Part shown: one piece after another, positions 19,851 through 32,207 of the stretch | Numbering within the stretch: position 1 is the first letter of the stretch | How the letters are laid out: each line of letters opens with the position of its first letter | NCBI RefSeq assembly: GCF_033958435.1 | Contig: NC_134161.1 | Coordinates: forward strand, 10,230,001 to 10,294,000 | From: Carettochelys insculpta | Taxonomy: Eukaryota > Chordata > Testudines > Carettochelyidae | DNA: 64,000 nt | Direction of reading: 5' to 3' | Notes under the pieces: generated by a model | Told to the model about the DNA's origin: nothing | The model's database searches: none | The model's input: only the letters and a program-made list of their open reading frames with translations | Program-made: the position numbers and the translations under genes

Positions 19851-20595
19851 AACAACAGCTTTTTATCAGGGTGGCTAATCTCCCCTTGAGGACAAACATA
19901 TTTCTTTTATAATTCTGTTTATGTTACCAGTTTGCATACATTTAAAAGAGCAGCTCTACATAATAGATTGCATTTGTGTAATCAAATCTTTCAGCAGATC
20001 ATATTAGTTTTAATCCGTTTATGCCCATGATTCCTTCCCCATTCTGCACAAATCACATGACAGGTAGTGTAACTTTAAATAACTGGGGCTTTCCAGTTCT
20101 CCCGCTGATATGTGCAAGCTGTTAATGCAGATAAGTGAAGATGGATTTCACAGGAGGATTGCAGCTTCTTCTATCCACTTTACAATGTTTGTTTTCCATA
20201 CACTGTGCAAAGAACATGGCTTGGAGGAGACAATTGCTGTTCTCTTCCTAACTGCTAGGATTGGTATGTGGAGACTGCAGAGGAGAGCTAGAAATCCTGT
20301 CAACTCAGATGCATTTAGATATACGATGGACTTCAAGAAGAAAAAAGTGACCAGAACAAAAACTCAGGTTTTATACTGTAAATAATAAATGATAGTCCAG
20401 CTGTGATATGAGCTTTGGATCTTGATCTCCGTATGATGCTTTCCTCCCTGAGTTCAGAAGGGTTCAGTTCTGAGGCTTTGGCTTACCCCACTAAAGAAAG
20501 GTGGGATCAGGAGCAATGTTCAGGTATATATTCAAATTCCTCCAAACGTCAAGTATGTTTGGATCTTGGATTTGCTTCAGGCCCCTACTATCTAT
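19851..20595. other. No recognisable feature
   Basis: The 91-codon plus ORF at 20110-20385 lacks any recognisable motif. Otherwise AT-rich DNA. Confidence 0.45.
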
Positions 20596-21306
20596 GGCTA
20601 CGTCTACACGTGAAGCCTACATTGAAATAGCTTATTTCGATGTAGCAACATCGAAATAGTGTATTTTGATGAATAACGTCTACACGTCCTCCAGGGCTGG
20701 CAACGTCGATGTTCAACTTCGACGTTGCGCAGCACCACATCAAAATAGGCGCTGCGAGGGAACGTCTACACGCCAAAGTAGCACACATCGAAATAAGGGT
20801 GCCAGGCACAGCCGCAGACAGGGTCACAGGGCGGACTCAACAGCAAGCCGCTCCCTTAAAGGGCCCCTCCCAGACACAGTTGCACTAAACAACACAAGAT
20901 ACACAGAACCGACAACTGGTTGCAGACCCTGTGCCTGCAGCATGGATCCCCAGCTGCCGCAGCAGCAGCCAGAAGCCCTGGGCTAAGGGCTGCTGCTCAC
21001 GGTGACCATAGAGCCCCTCAGGGGCTCGAGAGAGAGCGTCTCTCAACCCCTCAGCTGATGGCCGCCATGGCGGACCCCACTATTTCGAAGTTGCGGGACG
21101 CACAATGACTACACGGTCCCTACTTCGACGTTGAACGTCGAAGTAGGGCTCTATCCCCATCTCCTGATGAGGATAGCAACTTCGACGTCTCGCCGCCTAA
21201 CGTCGAAGTTAACTTCGAAATAGCGCCCGAAGTGTGTAGCCGTGACGGGCGCTATTTCGAAGTTAGTGCTGCTACTTCGAAGTAGCGTGCATGTGTAGAC
21301 ATGGCT
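20596..21306 (-). mobile_element. Non-autonomous Harbinger derivative, copy A (711 bases)
   Basis: Starts GGCTACGTCTACACGTGAAG and ends with the complement of AGCCATGTCTACACATGCA, with TAT on both sides (20593-20595 and 21307-21309). In reverse orientation it carries the right end of the 4240-8798 element (to about the first 15 transposase codons, MDPQLPQQQPEALG) joined directly to its left end (about 4240-4525). The two genes between are gone. CpG and TTCGAA boxes are still largely intact, so the insertion is young. It cannot move without proteins from another copy. Confidence 0.95.
20941..20985 (+). pseudogene. Remnant of the Harbinger transposase N-terminus
   Basis: ATG at 20942-20944 opens MDPQLPQQQPEALG and then stops at TAA. 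The same position in the long element opens MDPQKQQQ. The coding start survives only because the internal deletion begins just past it. Confidence 0.8.
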
Positions 21307-21989
21307 TATCTGTTTTATATGCTGCAGTATCTGAGCAACTTCCATGTAAAAGCAATAACAATAGTTGGGTCCCCTTTCCCTTTTTACAGTTTTGAGTTTG
21401 AATGAATGCAGGCTGCTCAAGTTGAAAGAGTTTCCCTGGACAGACTGAGAGGCATTTCTATAAATAATTCATGCAGGCCTCCGTGTTCCATATTCAGAGG
21501 AGATGAATAAGGATGGACTGCCTGGTCCATGCTCATGGATTTCCAAATGAGACATCCTCCTCCTCCTCCTCATCAAATTAAAAACAATAATAAATAATAA
21601 AAATAAAAGCCCAGGGGCCAACTAAAAGAGCCAAATGCTTAGGTTAAAGTCACATGCACTATGTCCATTGGCCTGCTTTCTCCTGAGCAGGTGGAGTGCT
21701 GAATTTATGTAGGAAATAGAGTGTCACGAAGGTAACATCATGCCTTTGGCTGCTGCAAGTATTGCAGTGATGGAGTTAGCTCATGCTGTTTCCTGGGCTG
21801 GCTTCTGTACCAATCAGATGTGGCTACCATGCCATTCTGCTTTGCTGTGCTGTGCTCTTACTGTTTGTTCCACGCAAAAGAACTAGGGCCCCATCTAACA
21901 GGGTTAGCAGAAAGGGAGTTTCAAAGAGTATCCCAAACTGTTACATCATTTGTATTTTTGTTAATGCAAAATTTTATACTCGCATTGCA
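21307..21989. other. No gene; short microsatellites
   Basis: Starts with the TAT target copy (21307-21309). A TCC run lies near 21555-21573, followed by an AATAAT/AAAATAA low-complexity stretch to about 21610. Nothing else. Confidence 0.5.
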
Positions 21990-22500
21990 TAAACACACCA
22001 CTCACAATCAATATACTCATGCATGTGCAGATCTTTACACACAATAGTGTATACCACATACCAGAAATACATGTAAACACACTCCCAACCATACTATATA
22101 CTACACTTATGCTCACTCACAGACAACATACAAATACTAATGCACAAACAGCATGCATTTGCCCCCAGACCACACATCTCATACTGTGCACATGCTCATT
22201 TTGCTGTTATACTCCCATCCAGGCATCACACATGTGCTCAATGCTCCCTCTATATTTTTATCATCCATATGCAGAATAAATTTTGTTATGTGCACTAAGG
22301 CATTTGTGGATGTGTACCACCAGTAGAAACACATGCTGTCTAGCTGTGGGGGGCTGTGGGCAGTCTGCCTGTGGAAGTGCCATGAATATTTTCACACACA
22401 TCTATAGCATACATCTATAGCAGTAAATAACACATATACTATCAATATATTCCTTCACATGCACACTAGTACACACACACTGCAGTATGTAAACGCACTC
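21990..22500. repeat. Long degenerate CA/ACACAT-rich tract
   Basis: Dominated by ACAC, CACATAC, CATGCA and TATACTAC words with no strict period, from AACACACCACTCACAATC to GTACACACACACTGCAG. Composition mirrors the TG-rich tract at 14648-15065 on the other strand. A gap of ordinary sequence lies around 22190-22420. Confidence 0.6.
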
Positions 22501-23394
22501 TGAGTTACCGTTCATACATTCATCCAATAGGCAGAACAGGAGGCCTTTTTCCTCAGTGTTAGGTCTGGCTCTGGGCCCAGGAACAGGGGACAAGGCTACA
22601 GGATCAGAAACAAGCAGCCAGGTCCATAACCAAACCTGAACCTCTTTTTCAAGAATAGAAAAAAAAAATTTTCAGAGTAAATGCAAGATGCCTAAGAAGT
22701 GCTAAGAAAAACCAGCTAAGGTTTCAGTTAGCTCAACAATGTGAATTGCTGCATCTTAAAATCCAAAGCTATTAGGAGTAAATTGTCTGCTAACTGGACA
22801 TGTGGTCAAATTCCAAGATTTTTTGTTTGTTTGTTATGTTTATTTCATTTTCATTCTTCAGAGGATCAGCTGAGCATGCACAAACCACTCCTGCTTCTCT
22901 ATATTTCTGTGCTTGGTCTACACAGTCTGTTTGAATTGGTATTCAGAGTGTGAGACAGTCTGTAGGGCGCTCTATTCTTTCCCAAATGAACTGGTTACAG
23001 TTGTGCTGGAGTGAACTGTTCAATGACTCCAGGGAAGTTTTACTAGCTCTTCAGCTAGCTTAATATAGCACAATATTTTAAGGGGGCCTTGAGTTTGCAG
23101 AAGACAAGGCAAAGACCTGATTTTCCAAATCTTCACCGTGAGATGTAATACCTTCATGAAACTCCTTAGTGGTGCCTGCCTGAGGCTATAAATCTCCAGC
23201 TGCAGGGCACAAACTCATCACCAAGGAAGTCAGAAAGGAATTTCCATCTTCTTTCTCCCATCTGCAATCTTACACTTTAATGGGTATATTGCTTTTGGGA
23301 GGCGGATTGACTTTCTGTCAAGAATCTGGTATTTTCAACTGCAGGAACAGAGGGACCAGAGGAATGATCCAATGGTGGCATAGTATATGTTTCT
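22501..23394. other. No recognisable feature
   Basis: AT-rich single-copy-looking DNA with a short TTTG run near 22820. Confidence 0.45.
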
Positions 23395-23520
23395 CGAATA
23401 ATAAGCAGTCCTGAGGCACCTTAGAAAGTAACAAATGTATTAAGTCATGAGCTTTCATGGGCAAGCACCACTTCATCTGAGGATGGCTTGTTATTTGTGA
23501 ATCTTCACACTAACAAAATT
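23395..23520 (+). repeat. Dispersed reptile repeat, GTGGCACCTTA family
   Basis: ATAAGCAGTCCTGAGGCACC, TTAGAAAGTAACAAATG, GAGCTTTCATGGGCAAGCAC and CACTTCATCTGAGGATG follow the same order as the copies at 10971 and 63721. The head (GTGTTAGTCTG) is missing here. Confidence 0.75.
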
Positions 23521-26019
23521 ACCCCTCTGAGTCTATGTTTCTCTGTGAGATTATTTGTATGACTGTTGCCAAGAACCTTCACCCTCATATTGTTTGCACC
23601 TCTCCTTTTAAAGAAAACTTCCACAATCAAGACTAATACCATGGAGCCTAGTCTTGAAGTATGTATTCAGGACCATATCACCCTTACTTAGAAAAGAAAC
23701 AATAAGGAGTAGGGAATTCTACAAGTCTCTCCAGTTTCACGTCAGGAAGAGGGGACTAGATTTTCATCACGTGGAATGGAAAGGGAATAAGACCTGACAA
23801 CCTGAGGCCATCCTAACAGCTGTGATGACATGCTGCATATCTCACTTTATATGTAATTCCACACTATTCCTGGGGCACTAACCTCCCTATCCTCCATGAC
23901 AGAATAGATTTCATCCTTCAAGGCTGTCTATCTGTCATTTTATACCTTAATAGTCCCTCGTAGTATTTCATCTTTCAAATTTGGGTTCCATATGGGACCA
24001 AGAAGTGCAAGCCATTAACTTCAGCTGTGGTGCTTGTGAGTTTATGGCACAAGTGAATAACTGACCATGCAATGAAATTTCCTGTAAATCTCTTTAACAG
24101 CCAGTGCCACTTCCACCCAAGGTCCCACCCCTTTCCGGGCACAGAGCAGACCCTCCTTCCCACTTCTCCCCCACATCCAGGGGCCCAGTGAGGTTGTTGG
24201 TTCTGCTGGCCCTTCCTTATCTGCATCGTTTTTTCTCCTATATGATGAGAGATGGACCCAGGATGCAAAGTTCAGGTCCCATCTCCCCCAGCTGTGCAGC
24301 AGTGTTTGAATCAGGGCTATTGGCTCAGACTTGTCTCTGTATTTGGCTGAGTTCAAATAGCCTTTTCACAAGCATACCTTTGGTTTTGATGAATAGCTGA
24401 CCTCAACAAGGACCCCCTTAGCAAGCACGTTTGTTCCAAAGATACTGATCTACCTTGCCTTGACCTTTCTGAAAAGCAAAGCTCCCTGCCTTCTTACTTT
24501 TATTGCCCCTTCCTCTGACTCAATTCTATCCCTTTATAACAAGGGTACCAGACGTGCACACATTATTCCAAAGTTGACTTCTATCCCAGTCTCTGGCACA
24601 GGAGTAGAATAATTTCCTCCTATTTATATTCAGGGTCATTATTTATGCATCTCAGAATCTGGCAGCTCATTTTACTGCTGTGCACAAGGAACAAGAAGAC
24701 AAGGAAGCAGAAGGCAACTTTATTTTCATGGACTTGGGACAAAATCCCAGATCCAAACAGCCCTGAGGTTTGGGACAGTTTGGAATTAGATGATGGATCA
24801 AAAGTCTTCGCATGATACCTGTCAAGTCACCTGAAAGCAGTGATGGAAACACTGAGGTTTTGGATTATTTAAATTATTATTATTAAATGTCAAGTAAAAT
24901 CAAGCAGTGGCTTTGGGAAGTTAGGTTTAGTGTTCTGCAGATCTTACAAGGTGCTGCGCCAGGACCCCACCCTGCAGCCAGCCCTGAGAGTCACCTGGTA
25001 CACTCTGCCCAGGGCTCCAGTGGCAATTTAAAGGGCCCTGACAAATGCCTCCTTCCCTCCTCCTCCCTCTTCCCTTCCCACTTTCCCCCCGCCCCTCCAT
25101 TCAGCAGGCCTGACCATAGTTCAGGCCCCAAACACCTCTAGATTTTTAGATGTTCAGAATCTGGATTCCTGTGTTGCTGATTAGGCTCAGTTCTAATTTA
25201 TGATTTTGAAACGTATGTTGGCGCTCAGAAAGTCCTGTGTCTCTACACTAAATAGATACAGGAAAAACAGGGAAAGCAAGATTCTCCCCATCCAGAATCA
25301 ATTTTCCTGACCTATAGAGAGCACATCTATTGGTAAAAGTGAAGTTCAGTTGTCCCATATTAATTCAGTTCTGAAAGTATTGTCACTTGTCCTCTAGCAA
25401 CTAGACCATTTTGCACAGATAATCTAATGTTCTGCAGATTGTGTCTCTTTGGTTCCTACTGAAATGGGATAAATTAGAAACGAGTTTTGTAGAAGAGACA
25501 GCCTTGTCTCTAATTACCCAGTCTTGCAAGACATACAATGTCTGTTCCAGACAAGGAATATTAGTATATTCCCATGGGCTTCATTAGAAGACGTTTGAAG
25601 CTGTTTTGCCCAGGCTAGAGCTCCAGAAGTAATGCCATCACTGCAAATTCTTGAAAGAGACACAATTTGCACCCCCAGACTGGAATAGTGCCACACGTTA
25701 GCTAATTTGAGATAGAAGAATCTATGACCATATGCACCCACCCCCTCACATATACCTCTTTTGAAGAGGAAGGTACCATTGTTGGCACTTAATGGAGAAC
25801 TCCCTGAGTGCCAGCCTGTTTGTGGGAGTCATAAAGGAATGCAGGTAAAGGGGAAGTTCATAACATCCTTTCTCTGCTGTGTTCACCAAGGGCTGGCTAC
25901 AATCAGACCCTTTGTTTTTAGCTACTGGTGAGTTCTGTTGGGAGATTTGGGATGAATTCTCAACTTCGTGGGGGTTACTTGGTCATTCCCGTCATCAGTA
26001 TTATTATTAGCATTGCTGT
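23521..26019. other. No recognisable feature
   Basis: 2.5 kb without a supportable gene. GC-rich patches at 24.1-24.3 and 24.95-25.13 kb carry short ORFs on both strands, without domains. Confidence 0.45.
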
Positions 26020-26275
26020 GGAGTGGGCACTCAATGTAAGACTAGCTCTATTCCTGACTCTGGTACTGACCTATTGCGTGACCATGAGCACATCACACCC
26101 CCTTCGTATGTCACTATTTCCTCTTCTAATTTTTGTTGTCTTGTCTGCACTGTAAGCTATTCAGGACAGCCACTGCATTCTACTATGTTTACCTACAGCA
26201 CTTAGCATGATGGGATCCTGATCTCACTTACAGCTTCGAGATCCTATTATAATACAAATAATTAAAAAGAATGCA
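26020..26275 (+). repeat. MIR/CORE-like SINE
   Basis: Order of blocks: GACTCTGGTACTGACC, GTGACCATGAGCACATCAC, ATTTCCTCTTCTAATTTT, CTGCACTGTAAGCTATTCAG, CTACAGCACTTAGCATGATG, GGATCCTGATCTCACTTACAG, ending ATTATAATACAAATAATTAA. Matches the long MIR-like SINE of reptiles in sense orientation, tail included. Confidence 0.75.
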
Positions 26276-27240
26276 TTTTGCTGTTAATTTTATATCTTAT
26301 TATTCAAATAATTTTAATTTAATTTAAACTAAAATTTATTTTTATAATTAATAATAAAACCTATATTATCTCTGCTGAAACTCTTTCAGTCTGTACATGG
26401 GGATCACTAGGACACTACAAAAATGCAGCCACTTTTGGCATGGAAGAATATGACAGCTCTTGAGCAGCATGCAACAACATTAGACAACAGCTTGGAAAAG
26501 AGAGCAAAGAGAGATGTTGCATCCAAATTGTAAATGCCTCTGTATAGGTGAAGTACTAGAAGCCTAGGCCACAGAGTAACTGTTGCTCGGTAATTCCAAA
26601 GCTCAGTGAAAACAACAGAAATGATGCTTGTTGAATTCAGTGAGTATTCCACCAAGCCTCTAAGTACATCCACATCAAAAATGATCATGTGAATGAATGC
26701 AGGCAGAGCTGTTCAGGCACAAAGAGGTCAATGAATTTGAGCTTCTTCTCTGCAAACAAAATAAAAACTGCCAACTAATATTTGTCCATCAGCAGCTGGG
26801 ATGATTGCCCAGTCCAGTGTCAGAGGAGCACCCCAGAGAAGCTTGCAGCTTTCTATAAGACCTCTGTAGTCCTTGTTACATTAACTCCATTGGGCTGCTG
26901 CACTGCTGAGATAGGCATGCCATCAATTTTTTTTTTCTTTTTAAATATGGGATTTGGGGTTGGGGGAAGCAGCAGACAATTAGAGGCCTCTGAACTTCTC
27001 TTAAAAAAACTCAAATGAATAAACAGTTCCTGATGAGTGCCCCGCCTACTCCCTACAAGGTAATTGTGTCTAATTTCTTAATTTTCATGCTGTTGTTGCC
27101 TTTGCCTCCTGTTAATGAGATGTAAATATGTATTGCCAGTTCGTGGATTTGTTTAATTACAGGGTAGCTAAATTGTGATTGGCCAGAAGGTTAGTTTTTA
27201 ATTTATTGATTTAACACAGAGAAGGCATTGCAAAGCTTTG
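26276..27240. other. AT-rich; candidate conserved non-coding stretch at the end
   Basis: 26280-26370 is almost pure A/T (TTTAATTTAATTTAAAC and similar). 27050-27240 has TTTCTTAATTTTCATGCTG, GTTAATGAGATGTAAATATG and GTTTAATTACAGGG, with many homeodomain- and POU-like words; it resembles a conserved non-coding element but this is a compositional impression. Confidence 0.35.
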
Positions 27241-27330
27241 TCTTAACCAGGAAGGATAGCAGAAGCATCTTCTGTTTATCTGAAAGTCTGAGGTCCTTTC
27301 AGTTCTGTGATTCTATGATTACAGTAGGAC
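27241..27330 (+). repeat. CR1/tRNA-SINE tail fragment
   Basis: Ends GAGGTCCTTTCAGTTCTGTG then ATTCTATGATTACAG. The GGTCCYTTCCAGTTCTATGA motif and an ATTCTATG repeat form the shared 3' tail of reptile CR1 LINEs and their partner tRNA SINEs. Confidence 0.65.
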
Positions 27331-29812
27331 CTGGGAAGTCCCACAGAGAATAAGTGTGCAATAGAAGCGTGAGACTTCCGTAAGACCATGAAATGCTGAT
27401 CACCAGAAAGAAATCTTTCAGTTCATACGTGGTGAGTCTCTCTCTTCATATGAATCATTTCCACAAGTTTAGGAAATAGGTGGTGGTCAGAGAGGCAATT
27501 TTGACTCCATCTGCCTGTTATTTTGCCATAAATAGACAGATAAGAAAGTAATTGGTGTGTCCTAGGACCAAGGGCAACACTTGTCTCATCTGTTGTCACT
27601 AATGGCCAATAACACAACCCTACAAAGTAAAGGGAAGTGACAGCAAGGAAATAATTTAGCCCTTAACTGACACATTATCCAGTTAAAAGCCATTTACCTT
27701 CTGCTACTCAGTGTGTCATTGCTCATTTTAGTTTTGAAGTGACATCTCCCTGAGTGCCATTAACATGCCGTCACTGAAGGAGAATTTATAGAGAGCGTAC
27801 CCTGGAGAATCAAAGCTTGGGTGACTATGGTGAAAGAAAGTGCTTTTTGGTTACTTGATTCATTATAATAGCCTCAGTCTTACCCTATTCTTGCATCTTG
27901 GCAACAGTTCAACCAGATGAACATTCTTGTCCTTCCTAACCCTATGATTCTCTGGTTCAGAGTTTCTAGGAGGGAAAGGATCAAAGACCTCCACCATAAA
28001 TACCCTCTTCCCATATAGCCTATTGTATATAATTTCTTATAGCAGTGATTTCATCTGGGGGGATCCCAAAGCACTTTGCGAGAAACAGCTTGGGGGCTTT
28101 CAAATTCCACTTCCTCCAAGAAGAAGGGCTCTTTTCTAAATGCATCAGTAAAATGCCACCACCTTTGAGACTGGAAAATGGCAGCTGCTTAGTAACAAGC
28201 ACAGTAGTACTGAGTAGGAGGTGAAGAAGCATAGTATAAAACTCAAGGGAGTTTAGTACAATAGCATGACCCAAAATTGAATTTTACCAGAACAAATCTC
28301 TGTGGTTGAGAAAGGTGCTCTTGGGTATTTTATGACCATAAGCCTCTAAATGCAGTCACCTAGCTTGCACCAAGCTTCTTCCCTTGGGCTTCTTGAGATG
28401 GGAGAAGGGAAAGGAAATACTGTGGAACTGCCCACTGCAAGAGTAAAGTGTGTCCATGAAGGAGGCAGAGTTTTCTTGTTTACCAACCCAGACTATTGAA
28501 CAAATTCCCATAGGAACTAAGAACCATCACAAATACAATCTTTCATTCCAAACTCAAGGCATGTTTCTTCAGTCTGCCTTTGTTAATATACTAACAATGT
28601 CCACATAATTTGTAAAACATATATACTGCACAGTTCTACCTTGGGGAGAGGAACGGAGAAAATGAACCACATGTGACAGATGTTAGTCATATTGCGTAAT
28701 GAACTACTGAAAGACGCTCCGATGCTATTGTGACAAGGGTGGTATAAGAACCTGAACTGGAAATAAAGTGACATGAAGCTAAAAAATGGTGGATCTGGCC
28801 AACTTGAGTCTCAACTTATGTCAATAGATCTGCAAAAATGTGAATATGGCAGCAACTTAAGGGAAAACACTCTCTTTATCACCAATTAGAGATGGCTATA
28901 GGCTGTGAAATCGTAGCTGTAGGCTGGGAATAAAGAGGATTTTAGTGCGGGGCCATCTTTGTTATGAATTGTGCAGGCTGAAGAGTGAACAAGGATGTAG
29001 CAAGAAAGGTAGTCGCATCCTTGCCTCACTCCTATTAATACCTAGTCTGAATGTCAAAACACTGAACAAATTGTAATTCTACAAATATAGTGAATGAGGG
29101 GAAAGAGAAGCTGCCATTTATCTTGCATATGTAAGCTTGTAATCAGGGGCAGTCAGAGGGAAGGGAGGTAGAAAAGCCATTTGGCCTTGGCCTCAAACAC
29201 AACATGGGGGCAGGGCTCAAATTTAGATACTTGTTAATATTTGGGCATTTGATAAGTTTTGCAACCATTTGACTATGGAACAAGAGCATTTGAATGGGCT
29301 CACCATGCTTAACGTCAACTGTGACCTGGCCTGCTGATGCGGGTAAGAGGGGAGAGAAGGGGCAGTTGCCCCCAGGCCCAGCATTTTTGTGGCTGCTGGA
29401 GCTCCAGGTTCCTTTGAAATGCCACAGAGCGCTTTACCACAACTCCATGTGCAACATGGGGGTGGGGGCAAGGCTGACTGCCCTAAGCCCTGCCCCTTCG
29501 ACCCTTGGCCCTGGCTGCTGGGACTTCCTCCCACTTTCCCCCAGACCTGTGGCAGCTGTTGGCATCGCTCCTGTGACATTGCAGAAAAGCTAGATTTTTC
29601 CTCAATAATTGGTGCATTTTCACAGAAAATGGCTAGAAAAGCATTTGTTAAATAAAAACATTCTAATTATGCCTTACTCTTTTTTTTTGGTGCCTTATTT
29701 TGTTTTCCTGTGTTGTCATTTTTTATTTTTACTATGGTGAGGGGCCTCAAAAGCTGGAAACGGCCTGAATCTCTCTTGGCCTTTGAGAAAGCCTGGAAGA
29801 ACCTGGGTTGTC
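27331..29812. other. No recognisable feature
   Basis: AT-rich. 28045-28085 (GGGGGGATCCCAAAGCACTTTG) hints at an old SINE but is too short to assign. 29.3-29.58 kb is GC-rich with ORFs on both strands and no domain. Confidence 0.4.
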
Positions 29813-29990
29813 TTAGGGCTAGTCTGTACTGGAAACTTATCTCATCTTCTCAGCTGTGCAAAATCCACAGCTCTGAATGAAGTAGCTGTGCTGCCTTACT
29901 GTCCTTACCCTCTCCTGGTGTAGACAGTGCTAGGTTGACACAAGAATTCTTCTGTGTACCTCATGCAGCCATATTAACACTGCTGCAGTC
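29813..29990. mobile_element. MITE fragment
   Basis: AGGGCTAGTCTGTACTGG at the left resembles the CAGGGCTTGTCTACACT ends seen at 34.2 and 44.3 kb; CTGGTGTAGACAGTGC lies inside. Contains GCAAAATCCACAGCTCTGAA, which I associate with a common turtle MITE. One end only. Confidence 0.45.
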
Positions 29991-30632
29991 ACTACCTTTT
30001 ATTTGATATGAAGCAGCAAATGGACACAGGTCTCCTCTCCTCCCCTTGCACCTCTACAATAGGAAGGTCATATGCAGCACTTGACCACATCCACCAAGAG
30101 ATTCCCAGATGGAATTGCCTTTTGTTCCTCATAGCAGGGACAGGGGCAGATAGTTGGTTAACTGAGTTCATAGTTGCCCTTTATCCAGATTCATTCAAAT
30201 GACAGAGGAGTTTGCATTCGTTTAATGTGAATCACCATGGATAACGGAAAACAATACCTGTGTTAATGAGGAAGCAGAGTAAAAGCTTTGCAAATGAGCC
30301 ATTATTTGTTAACCAGCCTGTGCAGTTGATTAGAAATGGCATTCTGATTGATAGCTCCATCTATCTCCTGGAGTTCTCCCAGTCCTGACATCTCCAGTTT
30401 GTCATCTAAATGGGAGCCCCTGCAGCTTTATCATCACTGAGCATTTTTTGAGCATTGTAAATGTAAAATGGCACTTCGTGTAAAACAGGATAGAAAAAAA
30501 TCTGTGCCCGTAATACACTGCACTGTGGACAGCAAGAATAGTTCAGGGGGTAGCAGTTCAGGGAAGGAATTCATGAGACAGCACTGGTGTTGTAAAGGGG
30601 CTCCAATATCATGGTGATGAGAAGCTATGTTG
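29991..30632. other. No gene; possible conserved non-coding stretch
   Basis: 30200-30380 has dense TAAT, TTTGCAAAT and GATTAG words (GCTTTGCAAATGAGCC, CAGTTGATTAGAAATGG), suggestive of a regulatory element. No ORF or splice evidence. Confidence 0.35.
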
Positions 30633-30974
30633 CAGCGGTTTTCAACCTTATTCTTTCACACCCTTCTCTGCCCTGTAACATGGTAAAGAAAAACTCCACA
30701 GTTGGTTTACTGAATATAAAAGCCAGGGCCAATGTTAGGGGGTAGAAGGCAGGGACATTTCCTGGAGCATCCCCTGACACCCCCATGAAGCTCCCCCCAT
30801 GCCCCCATGAAGCTACATGACTCAGGCTTTGGATTCAGCCCTAGGCTGGGGGACTCTGCACCTTTGGCTTCAGCCCCATGCTTTGGCTTTCTGTCCTGGG
30901 CATGAGACAGTCTAATGCTTGCACTGCTTGGTGGATCCCCTGAAAACTGTTTGGGGACCCCCAGAGAACCACTG
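30633..30974. mobile_element. hAT-type MITE
   Basis: Ends CAGCGGTTTTCAACC (left) and CAGTGGTTCTCTGGGGGTCC (right, reverse complement), the CAGTGGTTCTCAA form of hAT elements. Flanking octamers CTATGTTG and GTATGATG match at six of eight bases, a decayed 8-base target duplication. 342 bases; the minus-strand ORF of 149 codons across it is incidental. Confidence 0.85.
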
Positions 30975-31659
30975 GTATGATGGCTGGAGAGACAGATAAG
31001 GTTTAGATAAGTAGGGAGGTGGTAGGCTGATGAGTATGTACTTAAGAAGACAGCAGCAGCGGAAACCAAACCAAAACATCCTGAAACAGTAGATATAATC
31101 AACATAAATCTGCTTAAAATTACATAGATTGCTTCTCCCACTTTGCTCCACTCCATGCATTCAATATGTACGTTTCAGACCTAGTCATTCGACATCCACT
31201 TTCACTGCAGTCTTTCAATCCACTTACTCACTGCTCAGACACAGCTCCCTCCACATATATATATATGCCCACTAATGTGTTCTGCATGTACACGAGTGCA
31301 TTGACACACATGCCAAATCCATACCAAATATATATAGCATCCTGTTCTGCTCATCCATTCTCTGATGTCTCTATTCACACCCAGACTGGCCAGTGCTATG
31401 GGATTCCAGACCCCTTATGCATTGCAAGGGAATGCCTATGTTCTTTTTCCACCATTCCTCTGCTACACAGCCTGAGAGAAAATGTAGGCTCCTTACTCAA
31501 CATATCTAGGTCATGAGTGTGAAAAACTACATTTTGATTAACACAGCTATCCTGACCTAAACCTTAATTCCTATGTCAATGGAAGTATATTTCACGTTGT
31601 TATCATTGTTCAAGAGAGTGGTGTTCGTATGGTGGAACACACACACACATGCCCTGTTT
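30975..31659. other. No gene; short TA/CA-rich patch
   Basis: 31250-31340 carries ATATATATATATG and CACACATG words similar to the CA-rich tract at 22 kb. Nothing else recognised. Confidence 0.45.
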
Positions 31660-31800
31660 GTTAGCATATACTGCATGTACACTACAGGATTATGCCACTG
31701 TAGCTACACTGACGTAGCTGTGCTGGTTTAATCTCTGTCCTGTAGACGCAGCGCTACTTCCTCAGCCTGTGTAGCAAGCAGAATTCCCATTCCCTACCTC
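31660..31800. mobile_element. MITE fragment
   Basis: GTACACTACAGGATTATGCC, ACTGTAGCTACACTGACG, TAGCTGTGCTGGTTTAATC and CCTGTAGACGCAGCGCTAC follow the layout of a turtle hAT-like MITE; ends are not clear. Confidence 0.45.
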
Positions 31801-31845
31801 AGGCTGTGAGCAGCTAGTCTCAACAGCTTCCCCCAGCCTTTAGAC

Positions 31846-32199
31846 CAGGGGTGCACAAAGTGAGGGGCAGGCCCCCATGGGGGGCATGACATATCATAAG
31901 GGGGGCGCAGTATGATTGGCTGCTGGGTCTCATGCTCATCCATCTCTTTAAAAATGCTGAAATATATTACTGTTTTTATGTTTGTGCATTCACATCTCTG
32001 TACCGATTGATAATGTTTATACTTTCTACATATTTATTTTCTTACACATGCAAAAAGGTTTGTTTGTTGTTTTTTTTTTTTCCATATGAACGTAACCAAA
32101 ATTTCCATCCATTTGGATTACATGAGACAGGTTGTGGGGGGCTGTGCTGAATGCAGGGACAAGAAGTGGGGCCCGACATAAATGGTTTGCTCACCCCTC
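31846..32199. mobile_element. hAT-type MITE with perfect target duplication
   Basis: 354 bases from CAGGGGTGCACAAAG to the complement of GAGGGGTGAGCAAACC. The octamer CTTTAGAC stands directly on both sides (31838-31845 and 32200-32207), an exact 8-base duplication diagnostic of hAT transposition. A T12 tract lies inside. Non-coding. Confidence 0.95.
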
Positions 32200-32207
32200 C
32201 TTTAGAC

